Below, piece by piece: positions 56,917 to 64,000 of a DNA stretch of 64,000 nt. A program made the translations under genes and the position numbers. The number at the start of each line of letters is the position of its first letter. Within the stretch, counting starts at the first letter, position 1. The notes below the pieces were generated by a model that searched no databases, was not told where the DNA came from, and worked only from the letters and a program-made list of their open reading frames with translations. This stretch comes from Diaphorobacter nitroreducens (GTDB lineage: Bacteria > Pseudomonadota > Gammaproteobacteria > Burkholderiales > Burkholderiaceae_C). The stretch covers positions 248,001 to 312,000 of the forward strand of contig RJVL01000003.1 of assembly GCA_003755025.1 (NCBI GenBank). The letters run 5' to 3'.

Positions 56917-57553
56917 GGGCCAGGTGCAGGCCGCATTCGCGGTTGTCTTCGCCCTTGGTGGGGTCCACGTAGTCAAAGTTGTTGGGCAGGCCGTGCTGCT
57001 GGCAGTACTCGTGCAGCTGTTTGGACGACCAGTGCAATAGCGGCGCGACCTTGATCAGGCCGTCGGGGTTGATGCTCACGGGCTCCATCTGCGCGCGCAC
57101 GGCGGTGTCGGTGGCGCGCAGCGCGGTGAACCACACCCGGGGTGCCGTTTCGCGCAGGGCGCGGGCGAAGGGTTCGAGCTTCACCTCTTCGGTGAACGCG
57201 GCGTGGCGCGGGTCGTCCAGTGCGGGCGTCGGGCCTTCGACGGCCTCGCGGTGGGCGCGCGAGCGGCGCGGCAGGTAGATCTTCAGGTTGAGCCCCAGCT
57301 GCTTCGTCACCGCGTCGGCAAAGCGGTAGGTGGCGTCGGTGTTGTAGCCGTTGTCCATCCAGACCACAGGCACGCCCGGCTGCACGCGGGTGACCAGGTG
57401 CAGGATCACGGCCTCGAACGGGCGGAAATTGGTGGTGACGATGGGCGTCTGGCCCAGGCCCAGCGCCCAGGCCACCAGGGCGGCGGCATCGTGGCCGTGC
57501 TCGGCGTTGACGCGGGCGAGTTCGGCGGCGCTGACCGCCGTGGCGGTGCTCAT
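56912..57553 (-). CDS. cysH: Phosphoadenylyl-sulfate (or adenylyl-sulfate) reductase CysH
   Basis: It reduces (P)APS to sulfite with thioredoxin. The 213-aa protein has the PP-loop-fold elements IVTTNFRPFEAVILHLVTRV, VVWMDNGYNTDATYRFADAV and the C-terminal catalytic ECGLH. The Cys-Cys pair and the second Cys pair that hold the 4Fe-4S cluster of APS reductases are absent; the matching segment reads DPRHAAFTEEVKLEP. By that criterion it is PAPS-type, yet no cysC is found here. Confidence 0.92.
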   Translation of the reverse strand: MSTATAVSAAELARVNAEHGHDAAALVAWALGLGQTPIVTTNFRPFEAVILHLVTRVQPGVPVVWMDNGYNTDATYRFADAVTKQLGLNLKIYLPRRSRAHREAVEGPTPALDDPRHAAFTEEVKLEPFARALRETAPRVWFTALRATDTAVRAQMEPVSINPDGLIKVAPLLHWSSKQLHEYCQQHGLPNNFDYVDPTKGEDNRECGLHLAH

Positions 57554-57945
57554 GCGGCCTCCCGGGCGAACAGTGGGCGCGGCTCCAGCACGTCGCCCTG
57601 GTAGAAGGCGGCATAGCGCGCGAACTGGCGTTCGGCCGCGGCCGGGTCCACGCCGGGCGCCAGCACCGCGCTGCTGAAGCCGCTGCGGTGCATGTGCACC
57701 AGCTGGTCGATCAGCACGTCGCCCGTGGCGCGGATATCGCCCGCAAAGCGGTAGCGGCGGCGCAGCAGCAGCGCCTGGCTGTAGGCGCGGCCGTCGGTGA
57801 ACTTGGGGAACTGCAGCTCGATGCGCTGCACGCCCTCCAGCGCGCCTTCGGCGGCCAGCGCGGCCAGGTCGGCGTCGTTGGCGATCTGCAGGGTTTTGAG
57901 GTCGTCAGCGCCCAGGGACAAAGCGCCAGCAGCTATGATTTTCAT
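57550..57945 (-). CDS. DUF934 protein of the sulfate assimilation operon
   Basis: A 131-aa protein nearly always next to cysI/cysH in beta- and alphaproteobacteria: FPKFTDGRAYSQALLLRRRY, GDVLIDQLVHMHRSGF and FARYAAFYQGDV. The function is unknown. Its start codon and first eight codons come from a dispersed repeat copy. Its stop overlaps the cysH start (ATGA). Confidence 0.9.
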   Translation of the reverse strand: MKIIAAGALSLGADDLKTLQIANDADLAALAAEGALEGVQRIELQFPKFTDGRAYSQALLLRRRYRFAGDIRATGDVLIDQLVHMHRSGFSSAVLAPGVDPAAAERQFARYAAFYQGDVLEPRPLFAREAA

Positions 57946-57946
57946 A
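57922..57946 (-). repeat. Dispersed repeat supplying the start codon of the DUF934 gene
   Basis: On the minus strand CTATGAAAATCATAGCTGCT is an arm-loop-arm copy of the repeat. The ATG inside it is the DUF934 start, and the rest encodes KIIAAGAL. A mobile or spreading repeat therefore defines, or was shaped by, a gene start. Confidence 0.6.
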
Positions 57947-57970
57947 GTGTTCGAGATCTTTCGGATGGGG

Positions 57971-59758
57971 TCAGGCCACGGCTTCTTCGGCCGCCTTGGG
58001 ATGGCGCGCGCCGTTGGCGGCGGCCTTGAAGGGGTCCTGGCCCACGCGGCGCAGGGTGTCGATGAACAACTCGCCGCCCTTGCGCAGCGCGCGGTAGGTG
58101 TCCAGCAGCGCCTCGATCACGTCGGGCACTTCGGCGGCCGAGAACGACGGGCCGACCACCTTGCCGCCGATGGCCGGGCCGGACAGCTGCGTGCCGTCGG
58201 AGCCGCCCAGCGTGATCTGGTACCACTCCTTGCCGTCCTTGTCCACGCCCAGGATGCCGATGTGGCCGCTGTGGTGGTGGCCGCAGCTGTTGATGCAGCC
58301 GCTCATGTGCAGGTCGATGGGGCCGATGTCGAACAGCTCGTCCAGGTCCTGGTAGCGCTCGGTGATGGCCGCGGCGATGGGCAGCGAACGCGCGTTGGCC
58401 AGTGAGCAGAAGTCGCCGCCGGGGCAGGCGATCATGTCCGTCAGCAGGCCGATGTTGGGCTGCGCCAGGCCCAGCTTGCGCGCGGCCTCGTACAGCGCGG
58501 GCACGTCGGCTTCGTGCACCCAGGGCAGCAGCAGGTTCTGCTCGTGCGTCAGGCGCGCCTCGCCGGCGCTGAACTGGTCGGCCAGTTGGGCCAGGGCGTC
58601 CAGCGTGTCGCCGTCGGCATCGCCGGGCGCAAAGCCCACGCGCTTGAACGACAGTGTCACCGCCTTCAGCCCCGCCATGCGGTGGCCGCGCACGTTCTGC
58701 TGCAGCCAGCGCTGGTACAGCTGGCCGGAGGTGTTCACGCCATGCGGGAGGCCGGCGGGCCGCAGCGGTGGCACGACGAAATGGCCGGTCACGCGGTCCA
58801 GCTCGGCCTGGGTGATGGTGTGGGGGGCGCCGTCCTGCTCCAGGATGGCGCGGTATTCGGCCTCCACCGCGTCGATGAACTGCTGGCCTTCGCTCTTGAC
58901 CAGGATCTTGATGCGCGCCTTCCACTTGTTGTCGCGGCGGCCGTAGCTGTTGTACACGCGCACGATGGCTTCGATGTAGTTCAGCAGCTGGTCCCACGGC
59001 AGAAATTCACGCACCACGGTGCCGATGACGGGCGTGCGCCCCATGCCGCCGCCCACCTTGACGGCAAAGCCCACCTCGCCAGCCGCGTTCTTCAGCGCCT
59101 GCAGGCCGATGTCATACCAGCCGGTGGCGGCACGGTCTTCCGCGGCGCCGTTGAAGGCGATCTTGAACTTGCGCGGCAGGTAGGTGAACTCGGGGTGCAG
59201 CGAGCTCCACTGGCGCGTGATCTCGGCGAACGGCCGGGTGTCCACGATCTCGTCCTCGGCGATGCCGACGTAGGCCTCGCAGGTGATGTTGCGGATGTCG
59301 TTGCCGCTGGTCTGGATGCCGTGCATGTGCACGCTGGCCAGCAGGTCCATCACGTCGGCCGCGCGGGTGATGGGAATCCAGTTGAACTGCACGTTGGTGC
59401 GCGTGGTGAAGTGGCCGTAGCCGTAGCGCAGCGGTGGCGCGGCCAGTGTCAGGCCCGGCTGGGCGGCCTGCAGCTGGTCCTGCGTGGCCTGGGCATGGGC
59501 CAGCAGTTCGGGCGTGGGGCGGTCGTATTCGCGGGCGATGTGAGCCAGCATGCGCAGCTGAGCGCTGTTGATGTCGCCATAGGGCACGGCGATGCGGGCC
59601 ATGGGCGCGTAGCGCTGGATGTACCAGCCGTTTTGCAGGCGCAGGGGCAGCAGTTGCTCGTCGGTCAACTCGCCGCGCTGCCAGCGTTCGAGCTGATCGC
59701 GGAATTGCTGGGCGCGCAGGTGGACGAACTGGCGGTCGAATTCGGTGTACTGGTACAT
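57971..59758 (-). CDS. cysI: Assimilatory sulfite reductase hemoprotein CysI (nitrite/sulfite reductase)
   Basis: A 595-aa siroheme enzyme that reduces sulfite to sulfide. Two ferredoxin-like half-domains (YGYGHFTTRTNVQFNWIPI) and siroheme domains are visible. The 4Fe-4S/siroheme ligands are in CPGGDFCSLANARS and SGCINSCGHHHSGHIG. No cysJ flavoprotein gene follows, so the electron donor must be something else, possibly the ferredoxin and reductase encoded at 53.0-54.4 kb. It is first in the operon; the leader is very AT-rich. Confidence 0.94.
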   Translation of the reverse strand: MYQYTEFDRQFVHLRAQQFRDQLERWQRGELTDEQLLPLRLQNGWYIQRYAPMARIAVPYGDINSAQLRMLAHIAREYDRPTPELLAHAQATQDQLQAAQPGLTLAAPPLRYGYGHFTTRTNVQFNWIPITRAADVMDLLASVHMHGIQTSGNDIRNITCEAYVGIAEDEIVDTRPFAEITRQWSSLHPEFTYLPRKFKIAFNGAAEDRAATGWYDIGLQALKNAAGEVGFAVKVGGGMGRTPVIGTVVREFLPWDQLLNYIEAIVRVYNSYGRRDNKWKARIKILVKSEGQQFIDAVEAEYRAILEQDGAPHTITQAELDRVTGHFVVPPLRPAGLPHGVNTSGQLYQRWLQQNVRGHRMAGLKAVTLSFKRVGFAPGDADGDTLDALAQLADQFSAGEARLTHEQNLLLPWVHEADVPALYEAARKLGLAQPNIGLLTDMIACPGGDFCSLANARSLPIAAAITERYQDLDELFDIGPIDLHMSGCINSCGHHHSGHIGILGVDKDGKEWYQITLGGSDGTQLSGPAIGGKVVGPSFSAAEVPDVIEALLDTYRALRKGGELFIDTLRRVGQDPFKAAANGARHPKAAEEAVA

Positions 59759-59841
59759 GGCAGGGCCGTGGGCGTTTCAACACAGGTGCCGCCGGGCCCC
59801 GAATGGCGCCCGCAGCATCGATGGGCGCACTTTAAAAGTCT

Positions 59842-59899
59842 GTCTTATAAAGACAAACTATTTTTTAATGCTTCATATATTCCGTTATTTGTATATGAA
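59842..59899 (-). promoter_or_regulatory. AT-rich cysI promoter region with two inverted repeats
   Basis: Upstream of cysI lie a perfect palindrome GTCTTATAAAGAC (59842-59854) and an 8-bp inverted repeat TTCATATA (59872-59879) with TATATGAA (59892-59899). Their position 84-141 bp before the start and LysR-like dyads suggest CysB or Cbl binding. The AT content is far above the surroundings. Confidence 0.5.
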
Positions 59900-59912
59900 A
59901 TGCATGTCGGGT

Positions 59913-61832
59913 TCACTGTGGCTCATACCCTAGCCAGCGCTCGCTGCTCAACGCGCGCGCCAGAGGGGCGTCCAGCGGCAGGGGCTCACTGTGCAGCCGC
60001 GCGGCGATCAGTTCGCCGCACAGCAATGACAGCGTGAGCCCGCGCGCGCCCATGGCAGTGCACAGCCACAGGCCGGGTTGGCGCACCGAGTCCACCGGCC
60101 CCACGATGGGGCGGCGGTCCAGCGCGCCGCAGCGCACGGCCGCCCAGGTGCGCACGGGGCCGTCCGGCGTGGTGGCAGCCTGGGTGAAGGCGGCGTCCAT
60201 GGCAGCGCCCAGGGGGGGCAGCAGCGCGTGCAGTTTGGCCTGATTGGTGGCCAAGCCCTTGGCGTGGTCGTCAGGGCTGGGGGGCAGGGCGGTCTTCAGG
60301 CGCTCGAACGTGGAGCCCAGCACCCAGCCTGCGCCGTCCTGCAGCGGCACACGGGGCACCAGGTTGCCGTTGCCATTGAGCGGCTGGGGCGGCCAGGGGG
60401 CGCCCGCGGGGGCCTGGGCATGCAGGCCCCAGGCCAACTGGCCGCGCAGCGGATTCATGGGCCAATGCGCGTGCGTGAGCGGGCCGGTGTGGTGCCCGGC
60501 GCAAACCACGGCAAGTTCCGCCTCGGCCAGCATGCGCCCCTCGGCGTCCAGTGCCTGCCAGAGGGGCTGGCCGTCGACGGTGGTGCGGCGCAACTCCGCC
60601 ACCGCCGCGCTGCCGCGCCAGTGGATGGCCGGGTCGTTCAGCAGGTGGGCGATGAACTGGGGAGGGCGCACCCAGCCTGCGTGCTCGTGCCAGCAGGCCA
60701 CCGTGTCTGCCGATAAGCCGTTAGCCTGCAGTTGCGCGGGTGTTGCGGGGCGACTCCAGTCCAGGCCAGGCCCGTCGCTCCAGGCCAATCCTGTGGTGCC
60801 GTCCACACGGTGCTCCAGCGTGCCGCACACGCTCCAGTCGGTGCCGCGCGTCTCGGCTGGAAGCTGCGCCAGCGTATTCAGCGTGGTGCGTACCCCCGCG
60901 CGCGACAGGCGCGAGATCAGGTTGTCGTCCTGCGAGACATTGGGCGCGAACACCCCCGCCGGCAGGCCGGATGCACCGGCGGCAGGGTGATCGGCCTGGT
61001 CCAGCACCTGGACCTGCCAGCCACGGTGCGCCAGGCTGGCCGCCACGGCGGCGCCCGCCAGTCCTGCGCCCACCACCAGGCAGCGGGCCGGGGCGGCCAC
61101 CGTGGCGTCTGGCAGCACGGGCTGGCCGGCGCGTGGCTCCCAGCGGGGCGCGTAGGTGGCCTGCAGGTTGTCGCGCTTGGGGTGGACACCCGGCACCTTT
61201 TGCACCTCGAAGCCGCACTGCACCAGCCCGTCCCGCACGCCGCGCGCCACCGTCCACGTCGCCAGGCGGGTGCCGCGACGGCAGCAGCGCGCCACGGCCT
61301 TGAGGGTGTGGATGTCCCACATTTGCGGGTTGTGCTGGGGGTCGAAGCCGTCCAGGTACACCGAATCCGCCATGGGGTGCTGCTGCCTCAGCAGGGTTTG
61401 CGCGTCACCGATGTACAGCGTGAGCAGCACCTGCCCGCCGTCGAACGAGAGCCGGTGCACGCCCGGCAGCAAGCCCCAGTACTGCGCCGCCAACTGCTGG
61501 GCCAGCGATTGCAGTGTGGAATCGATGGGAGCGGCGCGCAGCAGATCGGCCGCGCTCACGGGCCAGGCCTCGCAAGAAACGAAGTGCAGCCGCTGTGGCC
61601 GGTGGGGGTCGGCGCGCCACGCGGCCCAGGTCACGAGGAAGTTCAGGCCCAGGCCGAAGCCGGTTTCCAGCACGCGCCACTGCGGCTGGTTCTGCCAGGC
61701 CTGGGGCAGGCCGCAGCCGGCGAGAAATGTGCCGCGGGCTTGTTCCAGGCCGCCTTGCTCGCTGTGGTACCGGTCTGAGAAGCGCGGGCTGTAGGGCGTG
61801 CCGTCTTCCAGCCATTCAATCGGTTCGGACAT
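59913..61832 (-). CDS. mnmC: Bifunctional tRNA mnm5s2U biosynthesis protein MnmC
   Basis: A 639-aa two-domain enzyme finishing mnm5s2U34 in tRNA. The N-terminal methyltransferase domain (1-240) has VLETGFGLGLNFLVTW and DSVYLDGFDPQHNPQMW. The C-terminal FAD oxidase domain starts at CLVVGAGLAGAAVAASLA, continues with ASGLPAGVFAPNVSQDDNL and ends with GARGLTLSLLCGELIA. Length and domain order match full-length MnmC. Confidence 0.95.
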   Translation of the reverse strand: MSEPIEWLEDGTPYSPRFSDRYHSEQGGLEQARGTFLAGCGLPQAWQNQPQWRVLETGFGLGLNFLVTWAAWRADPHRPQRLHFVSCEAWPVSAADLLRAAPIDSTLQSLAQQLAAQYWGLLPGVHRLSFDGGQVLLTLYIGDAQTLLRQQHPMADSVYLDGFDPQHNPQMWDIHTLKAVARCCRRGTRLATWTVARGVRDGLVQCGFEVQKVPGVHPKRDNLQATYAPRWEPRAGQPVLPDATVAAPARCLVVGAGLAGAAVAASLAHRGWQVQVLDQADHPAAGASGLPAGVFAPNVSQDDNLISRLSRAGVRTTLNTLAQLPAETRGTDWSVCGTLEHRVDGTTGLAWSDGPGLDWSRPATPAQLQANGLSADTVACWHEHAGWVRPPQFIAHLLNDPAIHWRGSAAVAELRRTTVDGQPLWQALDAEGRMLAEAELAVVCAGHHTGPLTHAHWPMNPLRGQLAWGLHAQAPAGAPWPPQPLNGNGNLVPRVPLQDGAGWVLGSTFERLKTALPPSPDDHAKGLATNQAKLHALLPPLGAAMDAAFTQAATTPDGPVRTWAAVRCGALDRRPIVGPVDSVRQPGLWLCTAMGARGLTLSLLCGELIAARLHSEPLPLDAPLARALSSERWLGYEPQ

Positions 61833-61868
61833 GGTGTCGGGAGGCGCGAAAAGATTACAGAAACAGTG

Positions 61869-62534
61869 TCATTCCCAGCGCTGCTGGTACGAGAACACCG
61901 GCAGGCGCCAGTGGTAGTGCAGTGCCAGCAGCCGCAGCGCCAGGCCGGCGGCGAAACACACCAAAGTGCTGAGGTTGTTTTCCACTTCCATCGTGCGCAG
62001 TCCCAGGAACAGCAGGCACACGGCCAGGGATACGCTGGCGTACAGCTCGCGCCGAAAGACCACGGGCACCTGGTTGCACAGCACGTCGCGCAGGATGCCG
62101 CCGCTGATGCCCGTGAGCATGCCGGACATCACCACCACCACGGGCGGGTAGCCCAGTTCCAGGGCCACATTGCATCCGATCAGCGAGAACGCGATCAGCC
62201 CCATGGCGTCCAGCAGCAGGAACACGCGCTTGATCCGGTGCAGGTAGCGCGCGACCACCGTCGTCAGCAGGCCTGCGGAAATCACCAGGTACACGTATTC
62301 CGGGTGCTGCGTCCAGCCGATCGGGTAGTGGCCCAGCACCATGTCACGGATGGTGCCGCCGCCCAGCGCGGTCACAAAGGCGATCACGCTGACACCGAAG
62401 ATGTCCATGTTGCGCCGGCCTGCGGCCAGCGCGCCAGACATGGCCTCGGCCGTGATGGCCACAAGGTAGATCACCAGCAGGGTGGTGAACTGTGAGAACT
62501 GGAACGAGTCCAGCAAGGACACCGACGGCAACAT
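61869..62534 (-). CDS. TRIC-type (UPF0126) membrane protein
   Basis: A 221-aa membrane protein of two UPF0126 repeats, seven predicted helices, each repeat with the glycine-rich GGGTIRDMVLG or GGILRDVLCNQVP motif. Homologues form trimeric cation channels; the bacterial role is unclear. ATG 62534 has GAGGAG 7 nt upstream, so the longer frame to 62633 is not used. Confidence 0.92.
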   Translation of the reverse strand: MLPSVSLLDSFQFSQFTTLLVIYLVAITAEAMSGALAAGRRNMDIFGVSVIAFVTALGGGTIRDMVLGHYPIGWTQHPEYVYLVISAGLLTTVVARYLHRIKRVFLLLDAMGLIAFSLIGCNVALELGYPPVVVVMSGMLTGISGGILRDVLCNQVPVVFRRELYASVSLAVCLLFLGLRTMEVENNLSTLVCFAAGLALRLLALHYHWRLPVFSYQQRWE

Positions 62535-62650
62535 GAATATCTCCTCAGGGAGCCGGGCCTGGGCCGCCTGCCAGGCGCCGTGGGCTACAACGGCAACGCC
62601 CCCGCCACAGTGATGCGACGGGGGCGACTGCAAAGAGGCGCTGCTTCAGC

Positions 62651-62722
62651 GCAGCGCTGCGTTATGCGCCGGGCGGGACGCAGCCAGCCTCAGCGTCTGC
62701 GCCGCGCCAAAGAAGTGGTTTT
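62651..62722 (-). pseudogene. Decayed duplicate of the yggX 3' end
   Basis: This 72-bp stretch repeats the last part of the adjacent yggX gene (62740-62816) with several substitutions and small gaps. Shared blocks include CAGCGTCTGCGCCG and AAGAAGTGGTTTT. It begins in frame as NHFFG on the minus strand but then loses the conserved end. It is a partial tandem duplication, not a functional gene. Confidence 0.7.
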
Positions 62723-62738
62723 ATCGAAACCGCTTCTT
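62710..62738. terminator. Hairpin downstream of yggX
   Basis: AAGAAGTGGTTT (62710-62721) pairs with AAACCGCTTCTT (62727-62738), 12 pairs with one G-T. One arm is part of the duplicated yggX segment, so the hairpin may have arisen with the duplication. No clear T-run follows on the minus strand. Confidence 0.45.
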
Positions 62739-62754
62739 GCAGCGCTGCACTGCG

Positions 62755-63027
62755 TTACGCGCTGGGCGGCACATAACCCGCCGCAGCGTCTGCGCCGCTG
62801 CCGAAGAAGTGGTTTTCCATCTGGCGGGCGAGGTATTGGCGCGCGCGCGCGTCGGCCAAGTTCAGGCGGTTCTCGTTGACCAGCATGGTCTGGTGTTTGA
62901 TCCAGTCGGCCCAGGCTTGCTTGCTCACGTTGTCATAGATGCGTTTGCCCAGATCGCCGGGGTAGGGCGCAAAGTCGAGGCCTTCGGCTTCCTTGCCGAG
63001 CTTGATGCAGTGGACGGTACGTGCCAT
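62755..63027 (-). CDS. Oxidative damage protection protein / Fe(2+)-trafficking protein YggX
   Basis: A 90-aa small protein with the invariant N-terminus [18 protein letters not shown] (Cys7), [20 protein letters not shown] and [12 protein letters not shown]. Homologues protect iron-sulfur clusters and may move Fe2+. ATG 63027 gives the conserved start. A partial duplicate of its 3' end lies just downstream. Confidence 0.95.
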   Translation of the reverse strand: MARTVHCIKLGKEAEGLDFAPYPGDLGKRIYDNVSKQAWADWIKHQTMLVNENRLNLADARARQYLARQMENHFFGSGADAAAGYVPPSA

Positions 63028-63165
63028 GGAGCGATTCCTTGCTGAAACTTCAGACGTCAATGGAATAACGAACTGAAATCTTATTGGTTTGGATTTTGAA
63101 GGGCGACTTCCAGAATGCCTTGCATCGGTGAACCGCACCGACGCACCCTGCAACGAAAGCCCTTC

Positions 63166-64000
63166 ATGAACAATCGCCGCGACTTTATCAAGTTTCCCCT
63201 GGCCACCGCCCTGACGGCGGTCATGTCCCTGACGTCTTTGCCGTCGTTCGCGCAGCCCGCCCAGTTCCTCAACGTGTCCTACGACCCCACGCGTGAACTC
63301 TATGTGGCCTACAACCAGGCCTTCGCACGCCACTGGAAGGCCAAGACGGGGCAGGAAGTGCAGTTCAAACAGTCGCACGGCGGCTCGGGCAAGCAGGCGC
63401 GTTCGATCATCGATGGCATCGACGCCGACGTGGCTACGCTGGCCCTGGGCGGAGACGTGGATGCGCTGGCCCAGCACGGCCTGCTGGCGCCCGCTTGGCA
63501 AAAGCGCCTCCCGCACAACTCGGCGCCCTATACCTCCACCATCGTGTTCTTGGTGAAGAAGGGCAACCCCAAGGGCGTGAAGGATTGGGATGACTTAGTC
63601 AAGCCCGGCGTGCAAGTCATCACACCCAACCCCAAGACCAGCGGCGGGGCCCGTTGGAACTATCTTGCCGCCTGGGAGTTCGCCAAGCGCAAGTACGGCA
63701 GCGACACTCAAGCCAAGGATTTCGTGTCCAAGCTCTACAAGAACGTGCCGGTGCTCGACACGGGTGCGCGCGGCTCGACCATCACCTTCGTGCAGCGCGG
63801 TGTGGGCGACGTGCTGCTGGCCTGGGAGAACGAGGCGTTTCTTGCGCTCAAGGAGTTCGGCAAGGACAAGTTCGAGATCGTCGTGCCATCGCTGTCCATC
63901 TTGGCCGAACCCACGGTGGCGGTGGTGGACAAGGTGGTGGACAAGAAGGGCACGCGCGCGCTGGCGGAGGAGTACCTTGCTTACCTCTATTCCGACGAGG
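63166..64000 (+). CDS. sbp: Sulfate-binding protein Sbp, 3'-truncated by the window
   Basis: The periplasmic sulfate receptor of a CysUWA-type ABC transporter. 278 codons are visible without a stop. The N-terminus [20 protein letters not shown] carries a twin-arginine-like motif before a hydrophobic stretch and a SFAQPA cleavage site. The mature part has [36 protein letters not shown] and [14 protein letters not shown], all Sbp/CysP landmarks. Nearby cys genes fit the role. The permease genes should follow beyond the right edge. Confidence 0.93.
   Translation, partial: MNNRRDFIKFPLATALTAVMSLTSLPSFAQPAQFLNVSYDPTRELYVAYNQAFARHWKAKTGQEVQFKQSHGGSGKQARSIIDGIDADVATLALGGDVDALAQHGLLAPAWQKRLPHNSAPYTSTIVFLVKKGNPKGVKDWDDLVKPGVQVITPNPKTSGGARWNYLAAWEFAKRKYGSDTQAKDFVSKLYKNVPVLDTGARGSTITFVQRGVGDVLLAWENEAFLALKEFGKDKFEIVVPSLSILAEPTVAVVDKVVDKKGTRALAEEYLAYLYSDE

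Overview
The window reads as chromosome from a GC-rich betaproteobacterium of the family Comamonadaceae (Acidovorax/Alicycliphilus/Diaphorobacter type). This is inferred from protein families and gene neighbourhoods: tol-pal, nadE-glnB, ilvBNC-pssA-leuA, a cys operon with a DUF934 gene, a paa-type beta-oxidation pair and a FimV-like protein. A short dispersed palindromic repeat (core AGCAGCTATN5-6ATAGC) recurs at least a dozen times, also inside genes. Almost everything is ordinary core genome, tightly packed, with many ATGA or TGATG start/stop overlaps.

Layout. 1-4.0 kb: 5' end of msbA, then tolB-pal-cpoB-tcdA. 4.07-7.08 kb: a tRNA-Lys gene whose 3' part is repeated perfectly (45 bp) 2.9 kb downstream. 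Between the copies lies a very small integrative element: tyrosine integrase, MerR-type excisionase-like protein, two-tyrosine HUH replication initiator, a 103-aa unknown protein and a 91-nt nested hairpin. 7.3-11.8 kb: small lipoprotein, DUF3096, mltD, gloB, a methyltransferase, rnhA and a thioredoxin-like protein. 11.9-16.1 kb: molybdenum-cofactor genes moeA, mobA and moaA, with a consensus FNR box between moaA and a divergent periplasmic PilJ/NarX-like protein, which suggests a tie to nitrate respiration. 16.5-26.9 kb: DUF2889, aldehyde dehydrogenase, hppA, ppa, cheW, an acyltransferase, nadE-glnB, a LOG protein and dgkA. 27-29.5 kb: an ECF sigma operon with DUF3619, DUF3106 and RDD proteins.

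29.8-37.8 kb: branched-chain amino acid synthesis (ilvB, ilvN, ilvC), pssA, a leucine-rich leader peptide with attenuator, and two different 2-isopropylmalate synthases in tandem. 37.9-48 kb: a PBP7-like peptidase, an IclR regulator, acyl-CoA dehydrogenase, phosphotransferase, a Crp/Fnr regulator, enoyl-CoA hydratase/PaaH and FimV. 48-52.2 kb: thiamine genes thiOSGE behind a TPP riboswitch, with thiD divergent. 52.3-64 kb: SH3 protein, ferredoxin-NADP reductase, ferredoxin, the sulfate assimilation operon cysI-DUF934-cysH-cysD-cysN, mnmC, a TRIC-type membrane protein, yggX with a decayed partial duplicate, and the start of a sulfate-binding protein gene.

The most unusual object is the tRNA-Lys element. 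On paper, excision and circularisation fuse the integrase frame across attP to 40 new codons that end in an ATGA overlap with the start of the 103-aa gene. The four genes would therefore form one continuous, coupled operon only in the circle, while integration swaps the integrase C-terminus and cuts off the last gene.
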